A DNA stretch of 64,000 bases from Reyranella sp. (lineage in GTDB: Bacteria > Pseudomonadota > Alphaproteobacteria > Reyranellales > Reyranellaceae): NCBI RefSeq assembly GCF_004297265.1, contig NZ_SCUT01000058.1, forward strand, positions 16,895-80,894, read 5' to 3'. Of the stretch, positions 1 through 7,148 are shown piece after piece. The first letter of the stretch is position 1. Each line of letters starts with the position of its first letter. Under the pieces are notes generated by a model, which did not search any database, was not told the origin of the DNA, and saw nothing but the letters and a program-made list of their open reading frames with translations. The position numbers and the translations under genes were made by a program.

Positions 1-908
1 ATGCTCAGGGCTCCCATGGTGAAGGCGAAGAACATCGTGTTCTCGCGGCCGATATAGTCGGAGAGCCAACCGCACAGCGGCCGCGCGATGCCGTTGGTGA
101 CCCGGTCGAAGGTCAGGGCGAAGGTCAGGGCCGGCAGGGTCAGGCCCAGCATGCTGACCGGCACGTCGGCCACCCCGAAGTTGCGGGCGATGCCGGCGAG
201 ATTGGCCGTGAAGGTCAGCCCCGCCGCCGTCACCAGCAGCGACATCACGAAGAGCAGCCAGAAGAGTGGCGACCGCAGCACCTCGCCCGGCCTGTGGTCG
301 TGCAATGCATGCGGCAAGCGCTCCGGGATCGCGAGGGTCTCGGCCTCCGGCTTGCGCAGCGCCAGCGCCGCGAGGCAAACAAGCACGCCCTGGCCCAGGC
401 CGAACCAGAGGAACGCCGCCTCATAGCCGTGATGGTCGATCGTGCTATGGATCGGGACGATGGTAAGCGCCGAGCCGATTCCATAGCCAGCGACCGTCAG
501 GCCGGCGGCCAGGCCGCGGCGGTCGGGAAACCACTTGAGTGCGTTGCCGAGACAGGTGCCATAGACGCAGCCCGCGCCGATGCCGCCCAGCGCTGCGCCG
601 AGATAGAGCAGCGGCAGCGAATCGGCGACCGAGTTCAGGCTCCAGGCGATGGCGACCAGCGCACCCCCTGCGAGCGCGACCGGCAAGGGACCGAACTTGT
701 CGACGAACCAGCCCTCGAACGGCACCAGCCAGGTCTCACTCAGGATGAAGATCGTGAAGGCGATCTGAATGGCGGCGCGGCCCCACTCGTACTTGGCGTT
801 GATCGGATGCACGAACAGCGTCCAGCCATGCTGCAGGCTGGAGATCATCACCATGCAGACGATGCCGGCCAGGAGCTGAATCCAGCGATTGTGAAGGATG
901 CCCGTCAT
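1..908 (-). CDS. MFS transporter, oxalate/formate antiporter (OxlT) type, partial
   Basis: The frame reads leftwards from an ATG at 908 and is open to the window edge, so about 302 N-terminal residues are present and the C-terminus lies outside. A purine-rich AGGGA stands 5 nt before the ATG. The product is a hydrophobic major facilitator inner-membrane carrier. The loop WFVDKFGP after the second helix and the stretch GCVYGTCLGNALKWFPDRRG near residue 110 resemble the OxlT branch, which exchanges oxalate for formate. Substrate is inference: no formyl-CoA transferase or oxalyl-CoA decarboxylase gene is in view. It is divergent from the avidin gene at 1037, with about 130 nt between them. Confidence 0.8.
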   Translation of the reverse strand, partial: MTGILHNRWIQLLAGIVCMVMISSLQHGWTLFVHPINAKYEWGRAAIQIAFTIFILSETWLVPFEGWFVDKFGPLPVALAGGALVAIAWSLNSVADSLPLLYLGAALGGIGAGCVYGTCLGNALKWFPDRRGLAAGLTVAGYGIGSALTIVPIHSTIDHHGYEAAFLWFGLGQGVLVCLAALALRKPEAETLAIPERLPHALHDHRPGEVLRSPLFWLLFVMSLLVTAAGLTFTANLAGIARNFGVADVPVSMLGLTLPALTFALTFDRVTNGIARPLCGWLSDYIGRENTMFFAFTMGALS

Positions 909-1036
909 GTTCGTCCCTGCACGGATCGGTTATCGCGGGATTGACATGAACTGGACATTGGCGCGGCTAGTTTTCACTGGAAAGACGGAACGACTTGGGG
1001 CGCATTGGAGCCCTGCAACTATCCAACGGACCATAA

Positions 1037-1447
1037 ATGAGCCAGCCTCTCGCGTCGATCCTCGGCCTCTCACTGGCAGTCTTTTGCGCCGTGGCGCAAC
1101 CGGCAAGCGCCCAGTCGCCTCCCGTAACCGGAACCTGGGTCAACGATCACGGCTCGACGTTGGTCATTCAGTCGATTGGAGCGGATGGGAGCGTTACCGG
1201 GACCTATTCCAGCAGCACGCCCGGCTACAAATGCGCCGGCGTCGCCTTCCCCATCGTCGGCTGGATGGACGGTCAACGCATTTCCTACACAGTTCTCTGG
1301 AAGAATGCGTCTGTCGATTGCAATTCGATCACGTCCTGGACGGGCTACTTCAATGCAGGCCGCATCGGCGTCGAATGGGCCGTGACCTTCGACGAGTACG
1401 GTGCCCCGACGATACGAACCGGCTCAGATTCCTACACACGCCAATAG
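1037..1447 (+). CDS. Secreted avidin-family biotin-binding protein, rhizavidin-like (dimeric type)
   Basis: This 136-residue protein has a Sec signal peptide (hydrophobic 8-22, cleavage near ASA-Q26). The mature part follows the avidin barrel strand by strand. Mapped on streptavidin, the biotin ligands are kept: N36 and S40 (GTWVNDHGS), Y57 and S59 (TGTYSS), W88 (LWKN), S97/T99/W101 (NSITSW), W114 and D131. The cross-subunit tryptophan (streptavidin W120) is absent. Two cysteines, C66 and C95, sit where rhizavidin has its loop disulfide. Both traits mark the dimeric avidins known from Rhizobium. It should bind biotin tightly outside the inner membrane; biological role unknown. The SD is weak (GGA). 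It converges on the gene ending at 1462. Confidence 0.85.
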   Translation: MSQPLASILGLSLAVFCAVAQPASAQSPPVTGTWVNDHGSTLVIQSIGADGSVTGTYSSSTPGYKCAGVAFPIVGWMDGQRISYTVLWKNASVDCNSITSWTGYFNAGRIGVEWAVTFDEYGAPTIRTGSDSYTRQ

Positions 1448-1461
1448 CGTCAGGATTTTCG

Positions 1462-1836
1462 CTACGTCACCGGGACGTCCAGAGTTGTGCCGCGGATATA
1501 TCTGCCGCTCAGACCTTCGCCGGTACGGCGCAGGACGTATCGTCCCCCCAGTGCCGCCTCGATGGTGAGCGTGCCCTCGGCTACGGTGCCCTGGCTCGTG
1601 CGCTTCACCGAATCGGCTTTGTCGGCGAACGTGGATACGAAGCCCTGGAGGGCAAATTCCATCCGGCCCTCGACGCGGCCATCGCCTCCGACTGCGCTGA
1701 TGATGAGGGTCGCCTCGCCAATTCCGGGAACGTCGCCTTTCCACGTTCCGACGAAGGTCGCTGCAGCGGACTGGGCACGACTGGCCGGACTCAGCAGCGT
1801 CAGGAACGCCGCCATGAAGATCCTGCGCGATTGCAT
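1462..1836 (-). CDS. Small exported protein of unknown function, possible beta-barrel
   Basis: The 124-residue product starts at ATG 1836, chosen because GGGAG lies 8 nt upstream; an in-frame ATG at 1845 overlaps that SD and is less likely. Residues 1-22 form a signal peptide ending in SRAQS. The mature protein begins with GTWKG and a GGDGRVEG turn, and looks all-beta. I recognise no family. The GTW plus DGxVxG spacing resembles the first two strands of the avidin encoded convergently next door, but the biotin-binding Asn/Ser/Trp set is missing. It is the last gene of a probable three-gene unit behind ppk2 (20 nt after the preceding stop). Confidence 0.6.
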   Translation of the reverse strand: MQSRRIFMAAFLTLLSPASRAQSAAATFVGTWKGDVPGIGEATLIISAVGGDGRVEGRMEFALQGFVSTFADKADSVKRTSQGTVAEGTLTIEAALGGRYVLRRTGEGLSGRYIRGTTLDVPVT

Positions 1837-1856
1837 GTGATTCATCTCCCGGACGA

Positions 1857-2294
1857 TCAGCCCCAGCTCAGGGTGATCGCCACGTCGCCGGGCATGCCAC
1901 CCGGATAGTCGACGATGTGGTATCGGATATGGTAGCCGAGCGGCCGCAGCCGGCGCTTCCAGTACTCGTAGATCTCCTTGGGAATGCCGGTAAGGGTCCT
2001 CTCCCACCCTTCCTCGACCTGATTGATCGCCCGGCCGCCGTCGGTGCAGATGTGGTTCGGAAAACGGAGCACCTGGACGGATGTCAGGCCGTTTGCCATC
2101 GCGCGCTCGATGATGATCGAGGCCTTCTCGCTCACCTGCTCGTCGGTCAGTCCCGACGGTGCAAGAAGATGATCGATGAACGCCTTCTTTTCGGCCTCCG
2201 CCGCCTCGCGCGCCTTCAGCGCGGCCGAAGCCTTGGCTCCTTCGGCCTCGGCCATCTTTACGTGCAGTTCCCTGACGCTCATCAGCTTGGTCAT
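1857..2294 (-). CDS. Conserved hypothetical protein, 145 aa
   Basis: The start at ATG 2294 is fixed by a strong AAGGAG 6-7 nt upstream. The N-terminal third (about residues 8-45) is rich in Ala, Glu and Lys and is probably a helical or coiled-coil segment. The rest is mixed, with a cysteine in NHICTDGG and a C-terminal YHIRYHIVDYPGG stretch. There is no signal peptide, so it is probably cytoplasmic. I do not recognise the family. It begins 34 nt after the ppk2 stop and is likely co-transcribed with ppk2 from the Fnr-type site at 3195, hinting at a role under low oxygen (inference). Confidence 0.6.
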   Translation of the reverse strand: MTKLMSVRELHVKMAEAEGAKASAALKAREAAEAEKKAFIDHLLAPSGLTDEQVSEKASIIIERAMANGLTSVQVLRFPNHICTDGGRAINQVEEGWERTLTGIPKEIYEYWKRRLRPLGYHIRYHIVDYPGGMPGDVAITLSWG

Positions 2295-2328
2295 TCTGCT
2301 CTCCTTGAATGGGACGAAGGCCTTGCGC

Positions 2329-3141
2329 CTAGAATTTTTCCGCAACGTAGCGGCGGTCCGCGATCGACGACCGGTCATCGTAGGCACGCTTGCTGGAGCG
2401 CGACGGCAGCTTCACCTTGGCACGATCGACCTTCTTGTAGGGGATCTGCGACAGGATATGCGCGATCACATTCAGGCGGGCGCGCTTCTTGTCGTCGGAA
2501 TGGACGATGTGCCAGGGCGCGTGCTCGGTGTCGGTATGCCGGAACATGAGATCGCGCGCCCGGGAGTAATCGTACCAGCGCGAATAGGACTCGATGTCCA
2601 TCGGGCTCAGTTTCCACTGTCGCACGGGATCTTCGATCCGCGCCCTGAAGCGGCGGTCCTGCTCCTCCTGCCCGACCTCGAGCCAGATCTTGATGAGCCG
2701 CAGGCCGCCTTCGGTCACGAATTTCTCGAAGACCGGACAGATGTCGAGGAAGCGCTGATGCTGCTCGGGCGTGCAGAAACCCATCACGTACTCGACGCCA
2801 GCGCGATTGTACCAGCTGCGATCGAAGATCACGATCTCACCACCGGCCGGAAACCTCTCGACGTACCGCTGGATGTACATCTGGCTCTTGTCGCGGTCGG
2901 ACGGCGCCGGCAGTGCGACGACCCGAAACACGCGGGGGCTGACACGCTCGGTCAGGGCCTTGATCGCGCCGCCCTTGCCTGCCGCATCGCGGCCTTCCAG
3001 CACGATGACGACACGCTCGCCGGAAACCTTGATCCAGTCCTGCAGTCGGCAGAGTTCGACCTGCAGCTCGCGCAGTTCCTTCTCGTAGATCTTGCGCTTG
3101 AGCTTGTCGGAACCGGCGCCGTGACCGTTCTTCTTTGGCAT
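2329..3141 (-). CDS. ppk2: Polyphosphate kinase 2 (PPK2 family)
   Basis: PPK2 moves phosphate between polyphosphate and nucleoside phosphates (usually polyP plus ADP or GDP to the triphosphate) in the cytoplasm. The 270-residue product has the family landmarks: Walker A GRDAAGKGG (50-58), the lid-preceding DRSWYNRAG (107-115) and the C-terminal YDYSRARDLMF region. The start at ATG 3141 is preferred over an in-frame ATG at 3168 because AGAGG lies 6 nt before it. A near-perfect Fnr box is centred 60 nt upstream. It heads a unit with two unknown genes. Single-domain length fits the class I PPK2 enzymes; nucleotide preference cannot be read from sequence alone. Confidence 0.92.
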   Translation of the reverse strand: MPKKNGHGAGSDKLKRKIYEKELRELQVELCRLQDWIKVSGERVVIVLEGRDAAGKGGAIKALTERVSPRVFRVVALPAPSDRDKSQMYIQRYVERFPAGGEIVIFDRSWYNRAGVEYVMGFCTPEQHQRFLDICPVFEKFVTEGGLRLIKIWLEVGQEEQDRRFRARIEDPVRQWKLSPMDIESYSRWYDYSRARDLMFRHTDTEHAPWHIVHSDDKKRARLNVIAHILSQIPYKKVDRAKVKLPSRSSKRAYDDRSSIADRRYVAEKF

Positions 3142-3194
3142 GTGCACCTCTGTGGGCATCAGCGGCACGCTACCCTCGATCCACCTCCACGCCC

Positions 3195-3208
3195 TTGATT
3201 TTGGTCAA
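3195..3208 (-). promoter_or_regulatory. Fnr/FixK-type operator upstream of ppk2
   Basis: TTGAT-TTTG-GTCAA matches the TTGAT-N4-ATCAA consensus at 9 of 10 arm positions. Its centre lies 60 nt before the ppk2 ATG, which leaves room for class II activation (centre near -41.5) and a leader of about 20 nt. The -10 is weak (TAGCGT). One of five such sites within 7 kb of a [4Fe-4S]-type Crp/Fnr gene. Confidence 0.72.
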
Positions 3209-3287
3209 GCTGGAGCTTGCCATTGCATGGCGGGAAACGCCGGGCGCTACATGGTCTGCAACGCCCGGCATCGCCGGCGCCGTCGCC

Positions 3288-3923
3288 CTAGCGGATGATC
3301 TTCACGGCGATCGCCGTCTGGTGCGTCCAGACGGTATTGACGACGTCGCCGGGCTTCAGGGTGCCCAGGGACTGCTTGCCGGCCGCGGTCAGAACCTGCG
3401 GCATGGTAATGACTTCGCCACTGTTGGGAGAGGGCTCTTCCGGCTTGCCGTTCGACGCATTGATGAGCCACAGGCCGCCGTTTTCCGGGGTCACCTTGGT
3501 GACCATGCCCGACATGCTCCACATGCGGATGGGCTCGCGCGCCCCGGGAATACCGGTCAACTGCGCGCCCTTGTCGATCAGGGCCTTGGACTGGGCGTCC
3601 GTCTGCGGCGATTTCTTGGCGATCAGCACGTCGATATGGTCGAAGTAGTTGCAATCGACGATCATGCCTTCGCGCAACGACGGGTAGTTGGTGACGAGGT
3701 CGGCGGCCCGCATCTTGATGCGGCCCATGTCCTCCCAGGTGATGTTGAGGATGCGGCGGTCGGGATGGAGCCCGTCGATCTTGCCGCGCTTGAAGTTCTG
3801 GTAGTTGTTGGTGACCACGAACTCCTGCGCTGAGGCCGTCGTGGAGAGCGTTGCGATGCCGCCAGCGGCGAGAGCGCCTCCGGCCAGCAGCTTCAAGGCA
3901 TTGCGGCGGGATGAATACGTCAT
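3288..3923 (-). CDS. Tat-exported protein of unknown function, 211 aa
   Basis: The N-terminus SRRNALKLLAGGALAAGG is a twin-arginine-type signal, with cleavage expected after ASAQ near residue 33. This suggests export of a folded, perhaps cofactor-bearing, protein. The mature part has no motif I can name; it contains NYQNFKRGK, an MRAADLVTNYP segment and a C-terminal part (GDVVNTVWTHQTAIAVKIIR) that looks like a small beta domain. A perfect Fnr box lies 110-123 nt upstream and no other gene intervenes, so it is probably expressed alone under oxygen limitation (inference). Confidence 0.7.
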   Translation of the reverse strand: MTYSSRRNALKLLAGGALAAGGIATLSTTASAQEFVVTNNYQNFKRGKIDGLHPDRRILNITWEDMGRIKMRAADLVTNYPSLREGMIVDCNYFDHIDVLIAKKSPQTDAQSKALIDKGAQLTGIPGAREPIRMWSMSGMVTKVTPENGGLWLINASNGKPEEPSPNSGEVITMPQVLTAAGKQSLGTLKPGDVVNTVWTHQTAIAVKIIR

Positions 3924-4032
3924 TGTCGGTCTCTCCCCTCGGTTTTAAATCACGGTCCTCCCCCAAGCCTGCCCCGGCCAGGGGTTTCGCGAACCCGGAC
4001 AGCCAGCCTTGCCCACCGGACAATGCCTGTCC

Positions 4033-4046
4033 TTGATGAATATCAA
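4033..4046 (-). promoter_or_regulatory. Perfect Fnr-type operator upstream of the Tat-exported protein gene
   Basis: TTGAT-GAAT-ATCAA is an exact match to the Fnr consensus, with both half-sites intact. It lies in the 166-nt gap between the Crp/Fnr gene (stop at 4090) and the gene starting at 3923, 116 nt from that start codon measured from the box centre. Confidence 0.78.
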
Positions 4047-4089
4047 ACCATCGCGACGGGCCGGTTGTGAAGCCCCCTTGTCGACGACC

Positions 4090-4854
4090 CTAACCCGCCA
4101 CCTTGCCAGCCTCGCGCAGCCGTTCGAAATCGAGGATCACGACTTCGCCGCTTTCGACGACGGCTATGATGCTGCGTCCTTTCAGCTTACCGATGGAGCG
4201 GCTCACCGTCTCAATCGTCAGGCCGAGATAGTCGGCGATCTCATGGCGGCCGATATGCAGCGTCAGCGGTTGCGCGGCCGATACGTGCCGCTCGGTATAG
4301 AGCGCACTGATCTCCGCCAAGAAGTGCGCCACCCGTTCCGTCGACCGCAGTTGCCCGAGCACCAGAGAGAGCATTCCGGCCTGCTTCAGCGCGCTCGATA
4401 GCGCCTCCACGAGAGCCGCTGCGAGATCGGGATGCTCGGCGACGAAGGCGTCGAACTTTCGCCGATCGAACGCGCACGCCTCTACGTCGGTCAGCGCTTG
4501 CCCCTCGAAGGCATAGCGGCCGTCCCGTTCGAGATAGCCGACGCAATCGCCGGGCGCACGCAAGGCCGTGATCTGTCGCCGGCCATCATCGAGCGTGTGC
4601 GATACCGCAACGATACCTTTGCGGATCTTGAAGAAGGCGCCAACCGGATCACCGGAGCGAAAGAGCGTTTCGTGCCTTTTCCAGTGCCGGATCCCGCCGA
4701 GCGAGAGCAGGTGCTGCAGACGGGCATCGTCCAGCGGCCCGCAAAGGTTGAGCGTCCGCCCGACGCATGTGTCACACGGCAGGGGAGACGAAATCTTGAA
4801 CGGCTGCAGCGCTGCGAACCTGAGAGGCCGACCGGGAATTGCACCGTTACGCAC
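4090..4854 (-). CDS. Crp/Fnr family oxygen-responsive regulator with [4Fe-4S] cysteines (FnrN type)
   Basis: This 254-residue cytoplasmic transcription factor carries an N-terminal C27-x2-C30-x7-C38 cluster plus C104 in GDCVGY, the pattern of FnrN-type sensors that hold an oxygen-labile [4Fe-4S] cluster. A cyclic-nucleotide-binding fold occupies about 45-160. A winged HTH follows; its recognition helix IETVSRSI has the E-x-x-S-R contact set that reads TTGAT-N4-ATCAA. Exactly such boxes occur five times in the flanking 7 kb, so it is the likely local regulator. The start is GTG 4854; no better in-frame start precedes the cysteines. Downstream of the K-channel gene by 79 nt, same strand. Confidence 0.9.
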   Translation of the reverse strand: MRNGAIPGRPLRFAALQPFKISSPLPCDTCVGRTLNLCGPLDDARLQHLLSLGGIRHWKRHETLFRSGDPVGAFFKIRKGIVAVSHTLDDGRRQITALRAPGDCVGYLERDGRYAFEGQALTDVEACAFDRRKFDAFVAEHPDLAAALVEALSSALKQAGMLSLVLGQLRSTERVAHFLAEISALYTERHVSAAQPLTLHIGRHEIADYLGLTIETVSRSIGKLKGRSIIAVVESGEVVILDFERLREAGKVAG

Positions 4855-4868
4855 CGTGCACGTATAAC

Positions 4869-4884
4869 ATGTCAGTCATGACAT
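4869..4884. promoter_or_regulatory. Inverted repeat upstream of the Crp/Fnr gene
   Basis: ATGTCA-GTCA-TGACAT is a perfect 6+6 inverted repeat with a 4-nt spacer, 15-30 nt before the GTG start of the regulator. A GTTATA hexamer (minus strand, 4863-4868) directly follows and could be a -10. The repeat is not an Fnr box; it may be an operator for another factor or for autoregulation. Confidence 0.35.
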
Positions 4885-4933
4885 CGCCATCTGGCGAACG
4901 CGATCGGACCCACGAACCGCCCAGAAAGGCCGA

Positions 4934-5383
4934 TCAGCGGACCAGGCTGCTCGGCGGAGGAAGCGCCGAGACGGCCGCAAGGGCCCGACGCAGCACCTCG
5001 AAGATGACCGCGGTCGACCAGCCGAACATCAGGACGCCGCACATCGCCGTCGTCGGCCCGATCAACCGCCACCGCTCGACAGGGAGGACGTCGCCGTATG
5101 CCAGCGTCGTATAGTTCACGAAGGCGAAGTAGAGAACGTCGGCGCCCGCAGGCACGGCGCCCACCATCGCGTAGGTCAATGCCCAGACAAGAACCTCGAG
5201 GCCGTGGGCCATCATCAGGACCGAGACCGTCGCCACCATGATCGTGATCAGCAGAAGCGAGGGCCCCAGCCGGGTGCTGCCGGCGGCGCCCTGCGCCACG
5301 CGCACCAGCACCAGCATGACCAGGGCGTGGATCGCGATGTTGCAGATGCAGGCGGCCGCTCCCACGACGAACTGAAGCAGCAT
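4934..5383 (-). CDS. Small two-helix K+ channel-like protein (ion channel domain)
   Basis: The 149-residue membrane protein has about four hydrophobic segments. Its pore region reads FVNYTTLAYGDVLP near residue 92, like the P-loop of the Ion_trans_2 (two-TM K+ channel) family, where a TTxGYGD filter is usual. Here the filter is TTLAYGD, so selectivity is uncertain. The start at ATG 5383 lies 7 nt after the stop of the Ca2+/H+ antiporter gene, which suggests translational coupling; an upstream start would overlap that gene. Likely last or next-to-last gene of the operon that begins at 7081. Confidence 0.75.
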   Translation of the reverse strand: MLLQFVVGAAACICNIAIHALVMLVLVRVAQGAAGSTRLGPSLLLITIMVATVSVLMMAHGLEVLVWALTYAMVGAVPAGADVLYFAFVNYTTLAYGDVLPVERWRLIGPTTAMCGVLMFGWSTAVIFEVLRRALAAVSALPPPSSLVR

Positions 5384-5390
5384 GGTCCGA

Positions 5391-6485
5391 CTAGGCCGGG
5401 ATCGCGAACACGGTGATCGCCATGACCACATAGACGGCGATGAGCTGAACGCCGGTGAACCAGGTGGATTTACCGTCCACGATCAGGATCGAGGCGACGA
5501 AGGTGGCGGCCAGGACCAGAAACACTTCGACGCCAGAGAAGGCCAGGGTGAGCGGCTCCGGTGCCACGACGAGGCTGAGCAGCACCAGCAGCGGCGCCAC
5601 GAACAGGGCGATCTGTGTGCTGCTGCCGATGGCGATGCCGATCGCCATCTCCATGCGGTTGCGCATGGCAACCAGCACCGCGGTGCTGTGTTCGGCCGCG
5701 TTGCCGACCACCGCCACCACCACGACACCGACGAACAAGTTGGAGAGGCCCAGGGCCGCGGAGGCATGCTCGACAGTGCCGACCAGGATCTCGCTCATCC
5801 AGACGATCAGCAGCGTGACGGCGGCCATGACGCCGACCGTCAGGGAGACGGGCCAGGTCGTTCCGTGAGGCTCCTCATCGCCGGCCCGCTCCTCGCCTCG
5901 GAAGAGATCGGCATGGGTGCGCAGAAGGAACAGGAGGCTGAGCACATACACGACCAGCAGCACCGCCGAGACCACGACGCTGAACGCTACAGAGCGGCTC
6001 GCCATTTCGCTCGAACCCGTGGCGGCGAAGACCGACGGCACCAGGATCGCGATGGCGGCCAGCGCCATCATGCCGATCTGCGTGCGCACACCGATGGTGG
6101 CGAAGCTCTGGATCTTGTAGCGCAGGCCACCCGCCAGGAATGCCACTCCCAACACCAGCAGCAGATTGCCGATGATCGAGCCGGTGAGCGACGCCTTGAC
6201 GACATCCAGCATGCCGGCACGCAGCGCCACCAGGGCGATGATCAGCTCGGCGGCATTACCCAGGGTGGCGTTGAGCAAGCCGCCGATCCCCTCGCCGAGG
6301 CGCGCCGCCAGCTTCTCCGTCGCCACGCCCAGCAGGCCGGCCAGCGGAACGATGGCGACGCAGGCCAGCACGAAGACCAGGAGTGGCGCGTCGGGTCGCG
6401 CATGATGCATCCCGGCAGCCACCGGCACGGCCAACAGCAGCCACGACAGCGGCGCCTCGGCCAGCACGCGGCGTACCGTCTTCAT
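5391..6485 (-). CDS. cax: Ca2+/H+ (cation/proton) antiporter, CaCA/Cax family
   Basis: This 364-residue inner-membrane exchanger swaps cytoplasmic Ca2+ (possibly Na+) for protons. It shows the two inverted alpha repeats of the CaCA superfamily: GNAAELIIALVALR (about 76-89) and GNAAEHSTAVLVAMRNR (about 259-275), each with the transport-essential acidic residue. An acidic linker (RGEERAGDEEPHG, about 195-207) separates the halves. Around ten hydrophobic helices are visible. It lies 19 nt after the HdeA-like gene and 7 nt before the K-channel gene, so it is within a probable envelope/ion-stress operon. Confidence 0.9.
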   Translation of the reverse strand: MKTVRRVLAEAPLSWLLLAVPVAAGMHHARPDAPLLVFVLACVAIVPLAGLLGVATEKLAARLGEGIGGLLNATLGNAAELIIALVALRAGMLDVVKASLTGSIIGNLLLVLGVAFLAGGLRYKIQSFATIGVRTQIGMMALAAIAILVPSVFAATGSSEMASRSVAFSVVVSAVLLVVYVLSLLFLLRTHADLFRGEERAGDEEPHGTTWPVSLTVGVMAAVTLLIVWMSEILVGTVEHASAALGLSNLFVGVVVVAVVGNAAEHSTAVLVAMRNRMEMAIGIAIGSSTQIALFVAPLLVLLSLVVAPEPLTLAFSGVEVFLVLAATFVASILIVDGKSTWFTGVQLIAVYVVMAITVFAIPA

Positions 6486-6504
6486 GGTTGGCCCGACCCG
6501 GCCG

Positions 6505-6843
6505 TCAGCGCTTCGGCAGCCGGCTCGCCTCTACTGCGACCGCCCGATCGATCACCGTGAACAGATAGGCGTCGGGTGAAAGCGTGCAGCCGCCGCGTAC
6601 CAGGTGCGCAAGCTGGGCGCCCCGTTCACCGTCGGGGATCGTGACACCGCGATGCCGGGCAGCATGTTCCGCCAGGAAGACGGTCAGGGCGACGCGCTGG
6701 TCCGGCGGCAGGATATGGGCTTCCCGGCAGGTCACATAAGCCGCCCTGTCGAAGGTCAGGGTCGCGGTCTGGGCGTCTACGGTCGAAGCACCGGCGGTCA
6801 GAATGCCGAGCGCGGTCAGTACGGCAAGCGTCCTGCTTGTCAT
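6505..6843 (-). CDS. HdeA/HdeB-like small periplasmic protein
   Basis: The ATG at 6843 has GGAGG 7 nt upstream. Residues 1-25 form a signal peptide ending VDAQT. The 87-residue mature protein has two cysteines (TCREA near 38 and GGCTL near 89) that could form the single disulfide typical of HdeA/HdeB acid chaperones, and comparable size. Identity to HdeA is too low for a firm call by eye; the family assignment is moderate. If right, it would keep periplasmic proteins from aggregating at low pH. It lies between the glycine-zipper gene (16 nt) and cax (19 nt). Confidence 0.55.
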   Translation of the reverse strand: MTSRTLAVLTALGILTAGASTVDAQTATLTFDRAAYVTCREAHILPPDQRVALTVFLAEHAARHRGVTIPDGERGAQLAHLVRGGCTLSPDAYLFTVIDRAVAVEASRLPKR

Positions 6844-6859
6844 GCGGCGTCCTCCAGGC

Positions 6860-7081
6860 TCAGTTCTTGTTGCCGATGGCCGTGCCACCGATATAGCCGA
6901 CCGCACCGCCGATCAGGCCGGCGCCCACGACCTGTCCGAAGCTGCCGCCGGAGACCATGCCGATGCCGGTGCCCAGGGCCGCTCCGGTTACTGCGCCCTT
7001 TTGGCCGGGCGACATGCTTTCGAACTGGTCGCAGCCGCAAGTCAGGCCTGCCACGGCAATAAACAGAAAGATGGTACGCAT
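6860..7081 (-). CDS. Glycine-zipper small envelope protein
   Basis: The 73-residue product starts at ATG 7081, with GGGGAGG 6-7 nt upstream. A hydrophobic leader ends in LTCGCD, which could be an imperfect lipobox. The rest is a glycine-zipper segment (GAVTGAALGTGIGMVSGG then GAGLIGGAVGYIGGTAIG), typical of small outer-envelope proteins that form two packed helices. It is the first gene of the unit running through the HdeA-like, cax and K-channel genes, and has an Fnr box centred 60 nt upstream with a CACAAT -10 at the expected place. Confidence 0.72.
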   Translation of the reverse strand: MRTIFLFIAVAGLTCGCDQFESMSPGQKGAVTGAALGTGIGMVSGGSFGQVVGAGLIGGAVGYIGGTAIGNKN

Positions 7082-7106
7082 CACGACGCCTCCCCTTGCA
7101 ATGACC

Positions 7107-7148
7107 ATTGTGAGCGGCCCGGCCGCGCGCCGTCTTGACTTAAATCAA
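7107..7148 (-). promoter_or_regulatory. Fnr-dependent class II promoter candidate for the glycine-zipper/cax operon
   Basis: The operator TTGAC-TTAA-ATCAA (7135-7148) matches the Fnr consensus at 9 of 10 arm bases. On the minus strand a CACAAT hexamer (7107-7112, 4 of 6 to TATAAT) follows 22 nt after the box, which is the class II Fnr geometry. The box overlaps the stop codon of the DUF2950 gene at 7145. Confidence 0.72.

Noticed and set aside
937..965. TTGACATGAACTGG upstream of the avidin gene as a sixth Fnr box
   Set aside because: Only the left half-site fits; the right half (ACTGG) does not match RTCAA.
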